The translations under genes were made by a program, and so were the position numbers. Below, one piece after another: positions 7,922 through 16,132 of a DNA stretch of 64,000 nucleotides; positions within the stretch are counted from its first letter, which is position 1, and each line of letters starts with the position of its first letter. The stretch spans positions 1-64,000 of the forward strand of contig NZ_JAKWJR010000014.1 in the NCBI RefSeq assembly GCF_022761125.1. Reading direction: 5' to 3'. The notes under the pieces were generated by a model. It was given only the letters and a program-made list of their open reading frames with translations, was not told the DNA's origin and did not search any database. The stretch is from Nocardioides sp. SR21 (lineage in GTDB: Bacteria > Actinomycetota > Actinomycetes > Propionibacteriales > Nocardioidaceae).

Positions 7922-8940
7922 GGTTGCTGGACCGCCTTCGGCGCGCGCTCGGTGCGGGCGTCGAACTCGTCGTACGCCGCGACGATCCTGCCGACCAGCT
8001 TGTGGCGTACGACGTCGTGGCTGGTGAGGCGGTTGAAGGAGATGTCCTCGACGCCGGTGAGGATGTCCTCGATCACGCGCAGGCCGGACTTCGTGCCGCT
8101 GGGCAGGTCGACCTGGGTGACGTCGCCGGTGACCACGATCTTGGAGCCGAAGCCCAGGCGGGTCAGGAACATCTTCATCTGCTCGGGCGAGGTGTTCTGC
8201 GCCTCGTCGAGGATGATGAACGAGTCGTTGAGCGACCGGCCGCGCATGTAGGCGAGCGGCGCGACCTCGATGGTGCCGGCGGCCAGCAGCTTCGGGATCG
8301 TGTCGGGGTCGATCATGTCGTGCAGGGCGTCGTACAGCGGCCGGAGGTACGGGTCGATCTTCTCGCTGAGCGTGCCGGGCAGGAACCCGAGCCGCTCCCC
8401 CGCCTCGACGGCCGGGCGGGTCAGGATGATCCGGTTGACGTTCTTGGACTGCAGGGCCTGCACGGCCTTGGCCATCGCGAGGTAGGTCTTGCCGGTGCCG
8501 GCCGGGCCGATGCCGAACGTGATCGTGTGCTTGTCGATCGAGTCGACGTAGCGCTTCTGGTTGAGCGTCTTCGGCCGGATGGAGCGGCCGCGGTTGCTCA
8601 GGATGTTCAGGCTGAGCACGTCGGCGGGGCGCTCGGTGGTCTCGGCGCGCAGCATGGTGTGCACCCGCTCGACGGTCTCGGACGTGATGCCCTGGCCGGT
8701 GCGGATGATCGTCACGAGCTCGTCGAGGAGACGCTCGGCCAGCGCGACCTCACCGGGCTCGCCGTACAGCGCGATGCGGTTGCCGCGGACGTGGATCTCG
8801 GCGTCGAACGCGCCCTCGATGATCCCGAGGTACTCGTCGCCGGGACCCAGCAGGCTGACCATGTTGATGCTGTTGGGGACCACCACCGTGTGTCGGGTGG
8901 CGTGAGCGGGTCGGTCCCCTGTGTGGTTGCTGTCAGTCAT
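7918..8940 (-). CDS. phoH: PhoH-like ATPase (PhoL/YbeZ)
   Basis: A 340-residue PhoH-family ATPase. An N-terminal KH-like segment (residues about 20-75) precedes the P-loop GPAGTGKTYLAMAKAV. Walker B is FIILDEAQN and sensor-like sequences are VTGDVTQVDLPSG. It is thought to act with YbeY on RNA, and it is coupled to ybeY here by a four-base overlap. It is the first gene of the unit ending with the deaminase-like gene. The 106 bases upstream separate it from a divergent small membrane protein gene. Confidence 0.96.
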   Translation of the reverse strand: MTDSNHTGDRPAHATRHTVVVPNSINMVSLLGPGDEYLGIIEGAFDAEIHVRGNRIALYGEPGEVALAERLLDELVTIIRTGQGITSETVERVHTMLRAETTERPADVLSLNILSNRGRSIRPKTLNQKRYVDSIDKHTITFGIGPAGTGKTYLAMAKAVQALQSKNVNRIILTRPAVEAGERLGFLPGTLSEKIDPYLRPLYDALHDMIDPDTIPKLLAAGTIEVAPLAYMRGRSLNDSFIILDEAQNTSPEQMKMFLTRLGFGSKIVVTGDVTQVDLPSGTKSGLRVIEDILTGVEDISFNRLTSHDVVRHKLVGRIVAAYDEFDARTERAPKAVQQP

Positions 8941-9034
8941 GGAGGCCCGGACGGGCTGGCCCTTTCGTTAGGTACTGCGAGTCGGTGATCAGGCCTCTCC
9001 ATGCTACGGGAGCGCCGTAGCCCGGCCCAGCGAG

Positions 9035-9040
9035 TAACGT
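9035..9040 (+). promoter_or_regulatory. Leaderless -10 element
   Basis: TAACGT lies six bases before the ATG at 9047, the usual arrangement for leaderless actinobacterial transcripts. No clear -35 element was seen. Confidence 0.5.
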
Positions 9041-9046
9041 GGCGGC

Positions 9047-9280
9047 ATGGAGAGGGAGCCCGACGAGGTGACCTCGGTCCACTGGGGCCAGGGGTTGCAC
9101 GTCCCGGACGACGCACGCCGGATGGGGCTCACCCATCACGTGCCCGACGGCGCACTGCTGGACTTCGCCGGCTCGCTCGACCCGGCCAAGCCGCGGCACC
9201 TCGTCGCCGCCTGGGTGATGCTGTTCGTCTTCGGGATGCCGGTCCTGCTGATGGCGCTCCGGGTCGTCTACCTGCTCTAG
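9047..9280 (+). CDS. Small single-pass membrane protein of unknown function
   Basis: A 77-residue protein with a polar N-terminal half containing conserved-looking VHWGQGLHVPDDARR and one C-terminal membrane helix (HLVAAWVMLFVFGMPVLLMA). I do not recognise the family. Reality is supported by the TAACGT element six bases before the ATG, by GC-rich third positions, and by its stop exactly meeting the convergent gene's stop: both stop codons share the CTAG at 9277-9280. It is divergent from phoH. Confidence 0.75.
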   Translation: MEREPDEVTSVHWGQGLHVPDDARRMGLTHHVPDGALLDFAGSLDPAKPRHLVAAWVMLFVFGMPVLLMALRVVYLL

Positions 9281-10485
9281 GACTCGTCGTCGAAGGCGAC
9301 CGAGAGCGTGCCGAGGCACATCTCGTCGGTGCTGCCCTCGGCCCAGAGGATGTAGCGGTCCTCGCGGTGCTCCTCGAAGGCCGGCAGCACGTCGCGCAGC
9401 CACTGCACGTGGGTGCAGGTGACCTTCACGGTGTCGCCGGCGTCGAGGTGCAGCGGCTGCTTCAGCGGCGTGGAGCCCTGGTTGTCGAAGTCCCAGATCG
9501 GTACGTCGAGGACCGTCCTCGCCTCCGGTGTCCCGGGGTTGGTCTCGATCGAGATCTTGCGACCCAGCAGGTGCATGTGACCGGCGACGCCGAGGATCGT
9601 CATGCCGCGGCTGACGTTGCGGACGCAGCTCGTGGTCTGCACGGCCTCGATCGGGGAGTCGCACAGCAGGTGCAGCAGGTTGTGGGTGTTCTGGTCCTCG
9701 CCGAACCGCTCGCGGATGTCGGCCTCGGCGTTCCACCGGTTGCACAGCGGGCTGCTGCTGTGGTCGGGGCGGCACGGCAGCTCGACGGGCGCGGGCAGCT
9801 GGTAGGTGTGCAGCGGGATCAGGTCGCTGTCGGCGGACATCCAGCGCAGCTGGGTGCTGGAGACGTCGGGAGCCGCACCCTTGAGCAGGTTGTAGTGGAC
9901 CTGCATGACGATCTGCGAGCCCGCGCGCAGCGGCGTGCCGTAGCCGTCGCGCGTCATGGTCTCGTCGCCGCCGGGCGCCCACGCGGCCAGCCAGTTCGCG
10001 TCGTCGACGTTCGCGAACTCGCCCTTGAGGCCGGTGCCGCCGAAGCAGGTCCAGCCCGGGTCCTTCGTCTCGCCGTCGAGCGCCTCGGCCTCCGCGACCT
10101 GCTCGGGGTCGACCCGGAACAGGATCACGTGGTGCACGACCTGCGGGTTGCCCGGCAGCACCTGGTTGCCGGTGAGGAAGACGTCCTTGTCCAGCTCGGG
10201 GTCGAGCAGGAAGCACCGGTAGTCGTCGGTGCCGACGCCGGTCGGCGCGGACGGCGTGTACTCCTCCGCCATCTCGACCGTCATCCGGTGCTCGCCGTCG
10301 CGCAGCGGAAGCTGCTTGCCGGGCTTGATCGCGGCGAGCTGCGAGGCCTGGACCTCGGGCGGGTCCGGCTGCTTGAGGACGTCCGCGGGCGAGCCGGTAC
10401 GCCGGTCCTGGCCCTCGGTGACGCAGGCGGACAGCGGGATCACCAGCGCCACGAGCGCGGTGACCAGGGCGAGGGTGCGCCTCAT
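9277..10485 (-). CDS. Copper type II, ascorbate-dependent monooxygenase-like lipoprotein
   Basis: A 402-residue exported protein. Residues 1-21 form a lipoprotein signal ending in the lipobox LSAC, with Cys21 as the lipidation site. The body resembles the two-domain PHM/DBH copper monooxygenase fold. Histidine motifs are HHVILF at 118-123, HYNLL in the middle and GHMHLLG later, matching copper-ligand positions of the eukaryotic peptidylglycine and dopamine beta-monooxygenases, and several cysteines could form disulfides. The ATG at 10485 overlaps the HIT gene stop by four bases. The substrate is unknown. If active it would hydroxylate a substrate outside the membrane using copper and a reductant. 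Confidence 0.85.
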   Translation of the reverse strand: MRRTLALVTALVALVIPLSACVTEGQDRRTGSPADVLKQPDPPEVQASQLAAIKPGKQLPLRDGEHRMTVEMAEEYTPSAPTGVGTDDYRCFLLDPELDKDVFLTGNQVLPGNPQVVHHVILFRVDPEQVAEAEALDGETKDPGWTCFGGTGLKGEFANVDDANWLAAWAPGGDETMTRDGYGTPLRAGSQIVMQVHYNLLKGAAPDVSSTQLRWMSADSDLIPLHTYQLPAPVELPCRPDHSSSPLCNRWNAEADIRERFGEDQNTHNLLHLLCDSPIEAVQTTSCVRNVSRGMTILGVAGHMHLLGRKISIETNPGTPEARTVLDVPIWDFDNQGSTPLKQPLHLDAGDTVKVTCTHVQWLRDVLPAFEEHREDRYILWAEGSTDEMCLGTLSVAFDDES

Positions 10486-10820
10486 CCCGGCGGCCAGGTC
10501 AGCGGGCGGCCCGCGAGCACGTGGAGGTGGGTGTGGAAGACGGTCTGCCCCGCGCCGGCGCCGGTGTTGTAGACGAGCCGGTAGTCGTCGTACCCCTCGG
10601 CGGTCGCGACCGCGGCGGCGGTGAGCACCAGCTCGGCCGAGGCCTGCGGATCGGCGGCCGCGAGCTCGGCGGCGTTCGCGTGGTGCGCCTTGGGCACCAC
10701 GAGCACGTGGGTCGGCGCCTGCGCGTTGATGTCGCGGAACGCGACCGTGCGCTCGGTGGTGTGCACGACCTCCCCGGGGATCTCCCCCGAGACGATCTTG
10801 CAGAACAAGCAGTCCTCCAC
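10482..10820 (-). CDS. HIT family nucleotide-binding hydrolase
   Basis: A 112-residue histidine triad protein. The HxHxH motif is H96-T-H98-L-H100, with His98 as the expected nucleophile. The N-terminal CLFCKIV pattern and central VVPKAH are typical of HINT-type phosphoramidases that hydrolyse AMP-linked substrates. In related genomes it lies between rsmE and phoH. Here a lipoprotein gene follows it with a four-base overlap and an ECF sigma factor gene diverges from it. Confidence 0.95.
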   Translation of the reverse strand: MEDCLFCKIVSGEIPGEVVHTTERTVAFRDINAQAPTHVLVVPKAHHANAAELAAADPQASAELVLTAAAVATAEGYDDYRLVYNTGAGAGQTVFHTHLHVLAGRPLTWPPG

Positions 10821-10899
10821 GTGTGACCTCCTTCACCGAATCCTCGCACGCCGCATTTCATCCGTCGCGTAAACCGGTCGGCCGGGCTGTGCGTCCCAC

Positions 10900-10905
10900 T
10901 AGCGT
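10900..10905 (+). promoter_or_regulatory. Leaderless -10 element of ECF sigma gene
   Basis: TAGCGT lies seven bases before the ATG at 10913. Together with the lack of a ribosome site this suggests a leaderless mRNA and fixes the start choice. Confidence 0.5.
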
Positions 10906-10912
10906 GACGACA

Positions 10913-11419
10913 ATGACCGAGCGGGTGGTGTGGAGCGCCGACGAGGCGCTCGAGCAGCTCTACGCCGCGCACTGGCGGTCGCTCGTGCGTCTCTCCGTGC
11001 TCCTCGTCCGGGACCGGGGGGTCGCGGAGGAGGTCGTGCAGGACGCCTTCGTCGCGGTGCACGCGCACTGGTCCCGGCTGCGCGACCCCGACAAGGCACT
11101 CGCCTACCTCCGCCAGGCCGTCGTGAACCGGTCCCGCTCGGCGCTGCGGCACCGGGCGGTGGTCGACCGGCACGCGGCGACGCTCCGGGTCCTCGACTCC
11201 CCCGACGCCACGACCGACACCGACCGGCGCGAAGCCGTGCTCGACGCGATGCGGGCGCTCCCCCAGCGTCAGCGCGAGGTGCTCGCGCTGCGCTACTACC
11301 TCGATCTGTCCGAGGCCGAGATCGCGGACGCGCTCGGCATCAGCCGCGGTGCGGTGAAGAGCCACGCCTCGCGTGGCGCCGCCGCGCTGCGCACCCTGCT
11401 CCAGGAGGACGACCGGTGA
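10913..11419 (+). CDS. ECF / SigE-family RNA polymerase sigma factor
   Basis: A 168-residue sigma-70 family factor. Region 2 is around residues 15-80 (LYAAHWRSLVRLSVLLVRDR, EEVVQDAFVAVHAHW). Region 4 is around 105-160, with helix-turn-helix LSEAEIADALGISRGAVKSH. An upstream in-frame ATG at 10823 would add 30 unlikely residues, and the TAGCGT element supports 10913. The stop overlaps the GTG of the next gene by four bases (GTGA). That gene encodes a membrane protein positioned like an anti-sigma factor, so the pair may form an extracytoplasmic signalling unit. Confidence 0.92.
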   Translation: MTERVVWSADEALEQLYAAHWRSLVRLSVLLVRDRGVAEEVVQDAFVAVHAHWSRLRDPDKALAYLRQAVVNRSRSALRHRAVVDRHAATLRVLDSPDATTDTDRREAVLDAMRALPQRQREVLALRYYLDLSEAEIADALGISRGAVKSHASRGAAALRTLLQEDDR

Positions 11420-12315
11420 ACATCTCAGACCTGCTCCACGATGCGGTCGGCGACATCGAGCCCGGCGACCGGCTCGACGAGATCCGAGCGCGTACGGCGC
11501 ATCCGGAGCGGTCCGCCGCGCGGCCGTGGTTCTACGCCGCGGGCGGGGTCGTGCTCGCCACCGCGGCAGCGGTGGCGGCGTTCGCGGTGCTCGGCGGCGA
11601 CCCGTCGTCGGACCCGGGCCCGGCTCACCACGGCCACGAGCAGGAGACGTTCCTGGTGCCGGCGTACTTCGTCGGCGACACGCCCCGGGGCGAGCGGTTG
11701 TACCGCGAGTTCGACGAGGCGGAGGGCCACGACGCGCTCGACGCTGCACTGGCCCGCATCCAGGAGCCGCCCGCCGACCCGGACTACAGGACGCCGTGGC
11801 CGGAGGGCTCGTTCGGAGAGGTCTCGATCTCGGAACACGGTATCGACGTCGAGCGCACCAGCAACGAGCCGATGGACGACCTCGCGGTGCAGCAGGTCGT
11901 CTACACGCTGCAGGCCGCCGCCGGAGAGCGGCTGCCGGTGTGGTTCTGGCTCGAGGGCCAGCGCGGCAATGTGCCGGTCAACGCGGCACCCCAGAACGAC
12001 GTGCTGAGCCTGATGAGCATCAGTGACCCGGCCGAGGGCAACGCGTACGAGGGCTCGATGATCGCTCGCGGGCGGGCCAACTCGAACGAGAGCAACGTGC
12101 TCTGGGAGCTGCGGGACCAGGACGACGTGGTCGTCGCCGACGGCTTCACCACCGCGGCCGGCTGGATGGACAAGCTCTACGACTGGGAGGTCGAGATCGA
12201 CCTCACCGGAGTCCCAGCCGGCGACTACGTGTTCGTCGCCCTCACCGACGACCCGTCGGGTGGCGCCGAGGGATTCGGGCCGGACTCCGACACGCGATCG
12301 ATCACCGTCCGATAA
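11416..12315 (+). CDS. Membrane-anchored GerMN-Gmad2 domain protein, possible anti-sigma partner
   Basis: A 299-residue protein starting at GTG 11416. The N-terminal 40 residues are cytosolic (SDLLHDAVGDIEPGDRLDEI), followed by one membrane helix (WFYAAGGVVLATAAAVAAFA). Outside lie a GerMN domain (FLVPAYFVGDTPRGERLYRE) and a C-terminal Gmad2 immunoglobulin-like domain (AAGWMDKLYDWEVEIDLTGV). GerMN and Gmad2 were named from spore germination proteins but are common in non-sporulating actinobacteria, where their role is unknown. Coupling to the ECF sigma gene suggests the cytosolic tail binds the sigma factor; this is inference, and no zinc-binding anti-sigma motif is present. The next gene is a clear paralogue. 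Confidence 0.85.
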   Translation: MNISDLLHDAVGDIEPGDRLDEIRARTAHPERSAARPWFYAAGGVVLATAAAVAAFAVLGGDPSSDPGPAHHGHEQETFLVPAYFVGDTPRGERLYREFDEAEGHDALDAALARIQEPPADPDYRTPWPEGSFGEVSISEHGIDVERTSNEPMDDLAVQQVVYTLQAAAGERLPVWFWLEGQRGNVPVNAAPQNDVLSLMSISDPAEGNAYEGSMIARGRANSNESNVLWELRDQDDVVVADGFTTAAGWMDKLYDWEVEIDLTGVPAGDYVFVALTDDPSGGAEGFGPDSDTRSITVR

Positions 12316-12341
12316 CCGGTCGAGAACGGGAGGATTGAGCC

Positions 12342-13235
12342 ATGAACGTCCGCACTCGCCTTGCCCTGCTGCTGTCCGTGTCCGCCCTGGCCCTGGTCGG
12401 CTGCGGCAACGACACCACCCCGACGGCGGCCGACCCGAAGCCCGGGAACGGTTCCGGCACGCACCAGGACGACAGCTCGCCCGCCGACCCCGACGAGTCG
12501 GACTCGGACAGCTCCGCGACGACGACGGTGCCGGTGTACTTCGTCGGCGACACCCCGCAGGGCGCCCGGCTCTACCGCGAGTTCCGCAAGGTCGAGGCCG
12601 ACAACCCCGCCGTCGAGGCGCTGGCGCTGATGACGGCCGGCGACACCCTCGACGCCGACTACCGCACGGCGTACGCCGTCGACGGCACGTTCGCGGACGT
12701 CGAGATCGACGACGACGCCATCGAGGTCAGCCTCCCCGACGAGTCGTGGACGACGCTGCCCGACGGCATGACCGAGGAGGACGCGCGGCTGGCCGCGCAG
12801 CAGCTCGTCTACACGGTGCAGGGCATCGCGCAGGACCGGCTGCCGGTCGAGATCGTGCTCGACGGCGAGCCCGCGGACCTGTTCGGCTTCGGCGGGCAGA
12901 TCGGCAACGAGCCCGAGCTCGACGTGCGCGCGATGGTCAACGTGACCTCGCCCGAGGAGGGCGCCTCGGTGAGCGGCAGCTTCACCGCGAGCGGGGTGTC
13001 CAGCTCGTTCGAGGCGACCACGCCGTGGGAGATCCGCGACTCGTCCGGCACCGCGGTGAAGAACGGCTTCGCCACCGCCGAGGGCTGGATGGACAAGCTC
13101 TACCCGTGGGAGACCGAGGTCGACGTCTCCGGCCTGGAGCCCGGCACCTACACCTTCGTGGCGCTGACCGACGACCCGTCGAGCGGCGAGGGCGGTGGCC
13201 CGACCGAGGACACCAAGACCATCATCGTGGGATGA
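12342..13235 (+). CDS. GerMN-Gmad2 domain lipoprotein
   Basis: A 297-residue lipoprotein. The signal ends in LALVGC with Cys21 as the lipidation site, followed by an acidic Ser/Asp-rich linker of about 40 residues. A GerMN domain (VPVYFVGDTPQGARLYREFR) and a C-terminal Gmad2 domain (AEGWMDKLYPWETEVDVSGL) follow in the same order as in the preceding protein. The two are tandem duplicates differing in anchor: one a membrane helix with a cytosolic tail, the other a lipid. A GGGAGG-like ribosome site lies upstream of the ATG. The function is probably extracytoplasmic binding or cell-wall sensing. Confidence 0.88.
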   Translation: MNVRTRLALLLSVSALALVGCGNDTTPTAADPKPGNGSGTHQDDSSPADPDESDSDSSATTTVPVYFVGDTPQGARLYREFRKVEADNPAVEALALMTAGDTLDADYRTAYAVDGTFADVEIDDDAIEVSLPDESWTTLPDGMTEEDARLAAQQLVYTVQGIAQDRLPVEIVLDGEPADLFGFGGQIGNEPELDVRAMVNVTSPEEGASVSGSFTASGVSSSFEATTPWEIRDSSGTAVKNGFATAEGWMDKLYPWETEVDVSGLEPGTYTFVALTDDPSSGEGGGPTEDTKTIIVG

Positions 13236-13246
13236 GGCGCTGAGCC

Positions 13247-14143
13247 ATGAGGTTGGGCAGCCGCCAGCTCAACCGCACCCTGCTCCACCGCCAGCACCTG
13301 CTGGAGCGCGTCGACGCGACGCCGGTGGAGATGGCCCAGCACCTGGTCGGGCTGCAGGCGCAGGAGAACCTGCCGCCGTACCTCTCGCTGCACGCCCGGC
13401 TCACCACGTTCGACCCGTACGACGTCACCCGCGCGCTCGAGGGGCGCACGCTGGTGCGGCTGCTGAGCATGCGCGGCACCATCCACCTGCTCACGCCCGA
13501 GGACGCTCTGGAGCTGCGGCCGTGGACGCAGGTCGTGATGGATCGGGTGCAGCGCAACCACGACGAGCCGGTGCCGCAGTTCCAGCGCGCGCTCGTGCAG
13601 ACACCGCCGCGCGGCGCCTGGCAGCAGTCCGGCAAGGTCGTCTACGCGCCGCTCGAGGAGTGGGTCGGCGCACCGCTGCGCGAGCCGGACGTGCCCGAGA
13701 TCGTGCGCCGCTACCTCCGCGCCTTCGGCCCCGCGTCGGCGGCCGACGTCACCGCCTGGTCGGGCGTCACCCGGCTCGGGCCGGTGCTCGCGGGCATGGA
13801 CGACCTGGTCCGTCACGAGGACGAGGCCGGCAAGGTGCTGTACGACGTGCCCGAGGGCGTGATCACCGACGCCGACGTTCCTGTCCCGGTGCGGCTGTTC
13901 GGCACCTACGACAACCTCTGGCTCTCGCACGCGGGTCGCGACCGGGTGACCTCGCCCGAGAACCGCCGGCGGTGGATGGGGCCGAACGGCGGGGTGGGCA
14001 TGGTGGTGCTCGTCGACGGGATGCTCGAGGGGCTCTGGAAGCCCGACGGGGAGCTGCAGCTGTTCCGCAAGCTGACCGCGGCGGAGCGGTCGGACCTCGA
14101 CGACCGGCTCACCGCCGTCGACGAGCTCCTGAAGAACCGCTGA
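13247..14143 (+). CDS. Winged-helix AlkZ/YcaQ-like DNA glycosylase family protein
   Basis: A 298-residue protein of the HTH_42 family, which includes AlkZ/YcaQ glycosylases that open interstrand crosslinks or excise alkylated bases. The motif GLQAQE with Gln37 and Gln39 matches the catalytic QxQ. Later winged-helix features are AFGPASAADVTAWSG and the family tail GTYDNLWLSHAGRDRV. It is shorter than the usual 350-400 residues, with a compressed segment around 115-145, so function may be altered. It begins 11 bases after the GerMN-Gmad2 lipoprotein gene on the same strand. Confidence 0.85.
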   Translation: MRLGSRQLNRTLLHRQHLLERVDATPVEMAQHLVGLQAQENLPPYLSLHARLTTFDPYDVTRALEGRTLVRLLSMRGTIHLLTPEDALELRPWTQVVMDRVQRNHDEPVPQFQRALVQTPPRGAWQQSGKVVYAPLEEWVGAPLREPDVPEIVRRYLRAFGPASAADVTAWSGVTRLGPVLAGMDDLVRHEDEAGKVLYDVPEGVITDADVPVPVRLFGTYDNLWLSHAGRDRVTSPENRRRWMGPNGGVGMVVLVDGMLEGLWKPDGELQLFRKLTAAERSDLDDRLTAVDELLKNR

Positions 14144-14201
14144 CGCCGAGGCAACCGTTCGGGGCGCGCTGGTCTCTGTACGGGTGTGAGATCGGAACGA
14201 C

Positions 14202-14702
14202 ATGAGACGACGTAGCCGTGAGGACGCCTTCACCGCGTGGGCCGGCGACGCCCAGCACCAGCTGCACCGGAAGGCGTACCTGCTCACCGGCGAGCAGGAG
14301 AGCGCCCGCGACCTCGTGCAGCAGGTGCTGCTGAGCACCTACCTCGCGTGGCACCGGGTCGACCACCCCACGGCGTACGCCACGACGTCCTTGGTCCGCG
14401 CCTTCTTCAAGGTCGCCGAGCAGCGCCGGCGCGAGCTCCCGTCGGACGTCCTCGTCGAGATCCCCGCACCGCACCCGGCCCTCGATGACCGGTTGACCCT
14501 GCTCGACGCCCTCGCGGAGCTGCCACCCCGGATGCGCGCCACGCTGATGCTCCGCTTCTGGGACGACCTCTCCGTGCGGGACACCGCCCACGTCCTCGGC
14601 TGCTCCGAGGGGACGGTCAAGTCCGCCACCAGCAAGGCACTCGCCCACCTGCGCGACCGGCTCGGCGAGGCCGTCACCACCGCACCAGGAGAACTCCGAT
14701 GA
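14202..14702 (+). CDS. SigE-family RNA polymerase sigma factor
   Basis: A 166-residue ECF-like factor. Region 2 is seen as AYLLTGEQESARDLVQQVLL and YLAWHRVDHPTAYA. Region 4 contains MRATLMLRFWDDLSVRDTAHVLGCSEGTVKS as adjoining helices of a helix-turn-helix. It is the second sigma gene within 3.3 kb. It overlaps the following gene by four bases (ATGA), which suggests that gene encodes its regulator. Confidence 0.9.
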   Translation: MRRRSREDAFTAWAGDAQHQLHRKAYLLTGEQESARDLVQQVLLSTYLAWHRVDHPTAYATTSLVRAFFKVAEQRRRELPSDVLVEIPAPHPALDDRLTLLDALAELPPRMRATLMLRFWDDLSVRDTAHVLGCSEGTVKSATSKALAHLRDRLGEAVTTAPGELR

Positions 14703-15391
14703 CCACCGACCTTCGTGAGCGCCTGGCGGCCGAGCTCCAGCACCTCGACCTTCTCGACGACCTCACCCCCGACGTCCTCCGCCGCGGGCGCGCCACGGTG
14801 CGACGCCGACGGTCTGCGGTCGGCGCGCTCGCCGCCGCAGCCGTGGTGGCGGGGACCGTCTGGGCGAGCGCCGGGTCCGGCGACCGCGGCACCGATGCCG
14901 CCGAGCAGTCCCGGGAGTCGGCCCGCCAGGAGTGGACCACGCGGATGGAGCGGGTCTTCGCCGCGCACCTGCCCGACGGATTCGCCGCCGGGGTGACCGC
15001 GACGGGAGGGACCGACCGCAGGGCGCTCGAGTTCGTCGCGTCCGGGCCCGACGGCCGGGTCTCGCTCAACGCGACCGTCTACCTCGCCGAGGGCCTGCCG
15101 TTCCCTGCCTGCGCCGCGACCACACCACGGTGTCGCGTCCTCACCACGCCGTCAGGCCCCGCCACCGTCCTGACGAAGGTCTACCCCGAGGACCATCACT
15201 CCTACGCCTCGCAGATCTGGATCCAGGGCGACGGCGTCCAGACGATCGTGAACGTCGTCGAGGTGAGTCCCGGGGCCGACCAGTTCTCGATGGACGACCT
15301 GACCGGTCTCGCGTCGGACCAGGAGCTCAGCGAGGCCATCGTCTTCGCGACCGCCCACGACGGCGAGCTGCTGGAGTACGCCACCCGCTAG
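14699..15391 (+). CDS. Single-pass membrane protein coupled to sigma factor, function unknown
   Basis: A 230-residue protein. A charged cytosolic N-terminus (RERLAAELQHLDLLDDLTPD) is followed by a membrane helix around residues 40-58 (VGALAAAAVVAGTVWAS) and an extracytoplasmic domain of about 170 residues with two close cysteines (PACAATTPRC). Topology and overlap with the sigma gene fit an anti-sigma factor, but no known anti-sigma motif is visible. Its stop abuts the convergent rsmE stop, the two forming TAGCTA at 15389-15394. Confidence 0.75.
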   Translation: MTTDLRERLAAELQHLDLLDDLTPDVLRRGRATVRRRRSAVGALAAAAVVAGTVWASAGSGDRGTDAAEQSRESARQEWTTRMERVFAAHLPDGFAAGVTATGGTDRRALEFVASGPDGRVSLNATVYLAEGLPFPACAATTPRCRVLTTPSGPATVLTKVYPEDHHSYASQIWIQGDGVQTIVNVVEVSPGADQFSMDDLTGLASDQELSEAIVFATAHDGELLEYATR

Positions 15392-16132
15392 CTAGCGCCA
15401 GCGCGGGGTGCGCGACAGCAGGGCCGACACCGCCGCGACGCCGGCGGTCGAGGTGCGCAGCACCTCGGTGCCGAGCTTCACCGCGACGGCACCGGCGGCG
15501 ACGAACGCCGCCACCTCGTCCTCGGACAGCCCGCCCTCGGGGCCGACGACCACGACGACCCGGCCGGAGGTGGGTACGTCGAGCGCGGCCAGAGAGGACG
15601 TCGCCTCCTCGTGCAGCACGACGGCGAGGCCGGCCGACCCGACCAGCGCGACGACGTCGGCGGTCGTCACCATCTCGGTGACCTCGGGGTGCCAGGAACG
15701 GCGCGCCTGCTTGGCCGCCTCGCGGGCGGTGGACCGCCAGCGGGCCAGGGACTTCGTGGCGCGCTCGCCCTTCCAGACCGCGACGCTGCGCGAGGCCGCC
15801 CACGGGACCACGGACGCGACGCCGATCTCGGTGAGCACCTCGACCGCGAGCTCGCCGCGGTCACCCTTGGGGATCGCCTGGACCACGACGAGGTCGGGCT
15901 CGGGCCGGTCATGCCGGGTCAGCTCCTCGACCTCGACCGCGAACACCCGCTTGCCGGTCGACGTCACCGCACCGCGCGCGGACGTGCCGCGGCCGTCGGT
16001 CAGCACGACCTGCTCGCCGACGCGCAGGCGGCGTACGGCGACCGCATGGTGCGCCTCGTCGCCGTCGACCGTCACCTCGTGCCCGACCGCGACCTCGTCG
16101 AGGCCGGGGACCAGGTGGACGGGGAGCGACAT
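15392..16132 (-). CDS. rsmE: 16S rRNA m3U1498 methyltransferase RsmE
   Basis: A 246-residue SPOUT methyltransferase that N3-methylates U1498 of 16S rRNA. The N-terminal PUA-like domain includes GHEVTVDGDEAHHAVAVRRL. The C-terminal SPOUT knot has VVVVGPEGGLSEDEV and ends with LGTEVLRTSTAGVAAVSAL, the usual SAM-binding segment. The ATG overlaps the dnaJ stop by one base (TGATG). dnaJ-rsmE is a common actinobacterial pair. Confidence 0.96.
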   Translation of the reverse strand: MSLPVHLVPGLDEVAVGHEVTVDGDEAHHAVAVRRLRVGEQVVLTDGRGTSARGAVTSTGKRVFAVEVEELTRHDRPEPDLVVVQAIPKGDRGELAVEVLTEIGVASVVPWAASRSVAVWKGERATKSLARWRSTAREAAKQARRSWHPEVTEMVTTADVVALVGSAGLAVVLHEEATSSLAALDVPTSGRVVVVVGPEGGLSEDEVAAFVAAGAVAVKLGTEVLRTSTAGVAAVSALLSRTPRWR

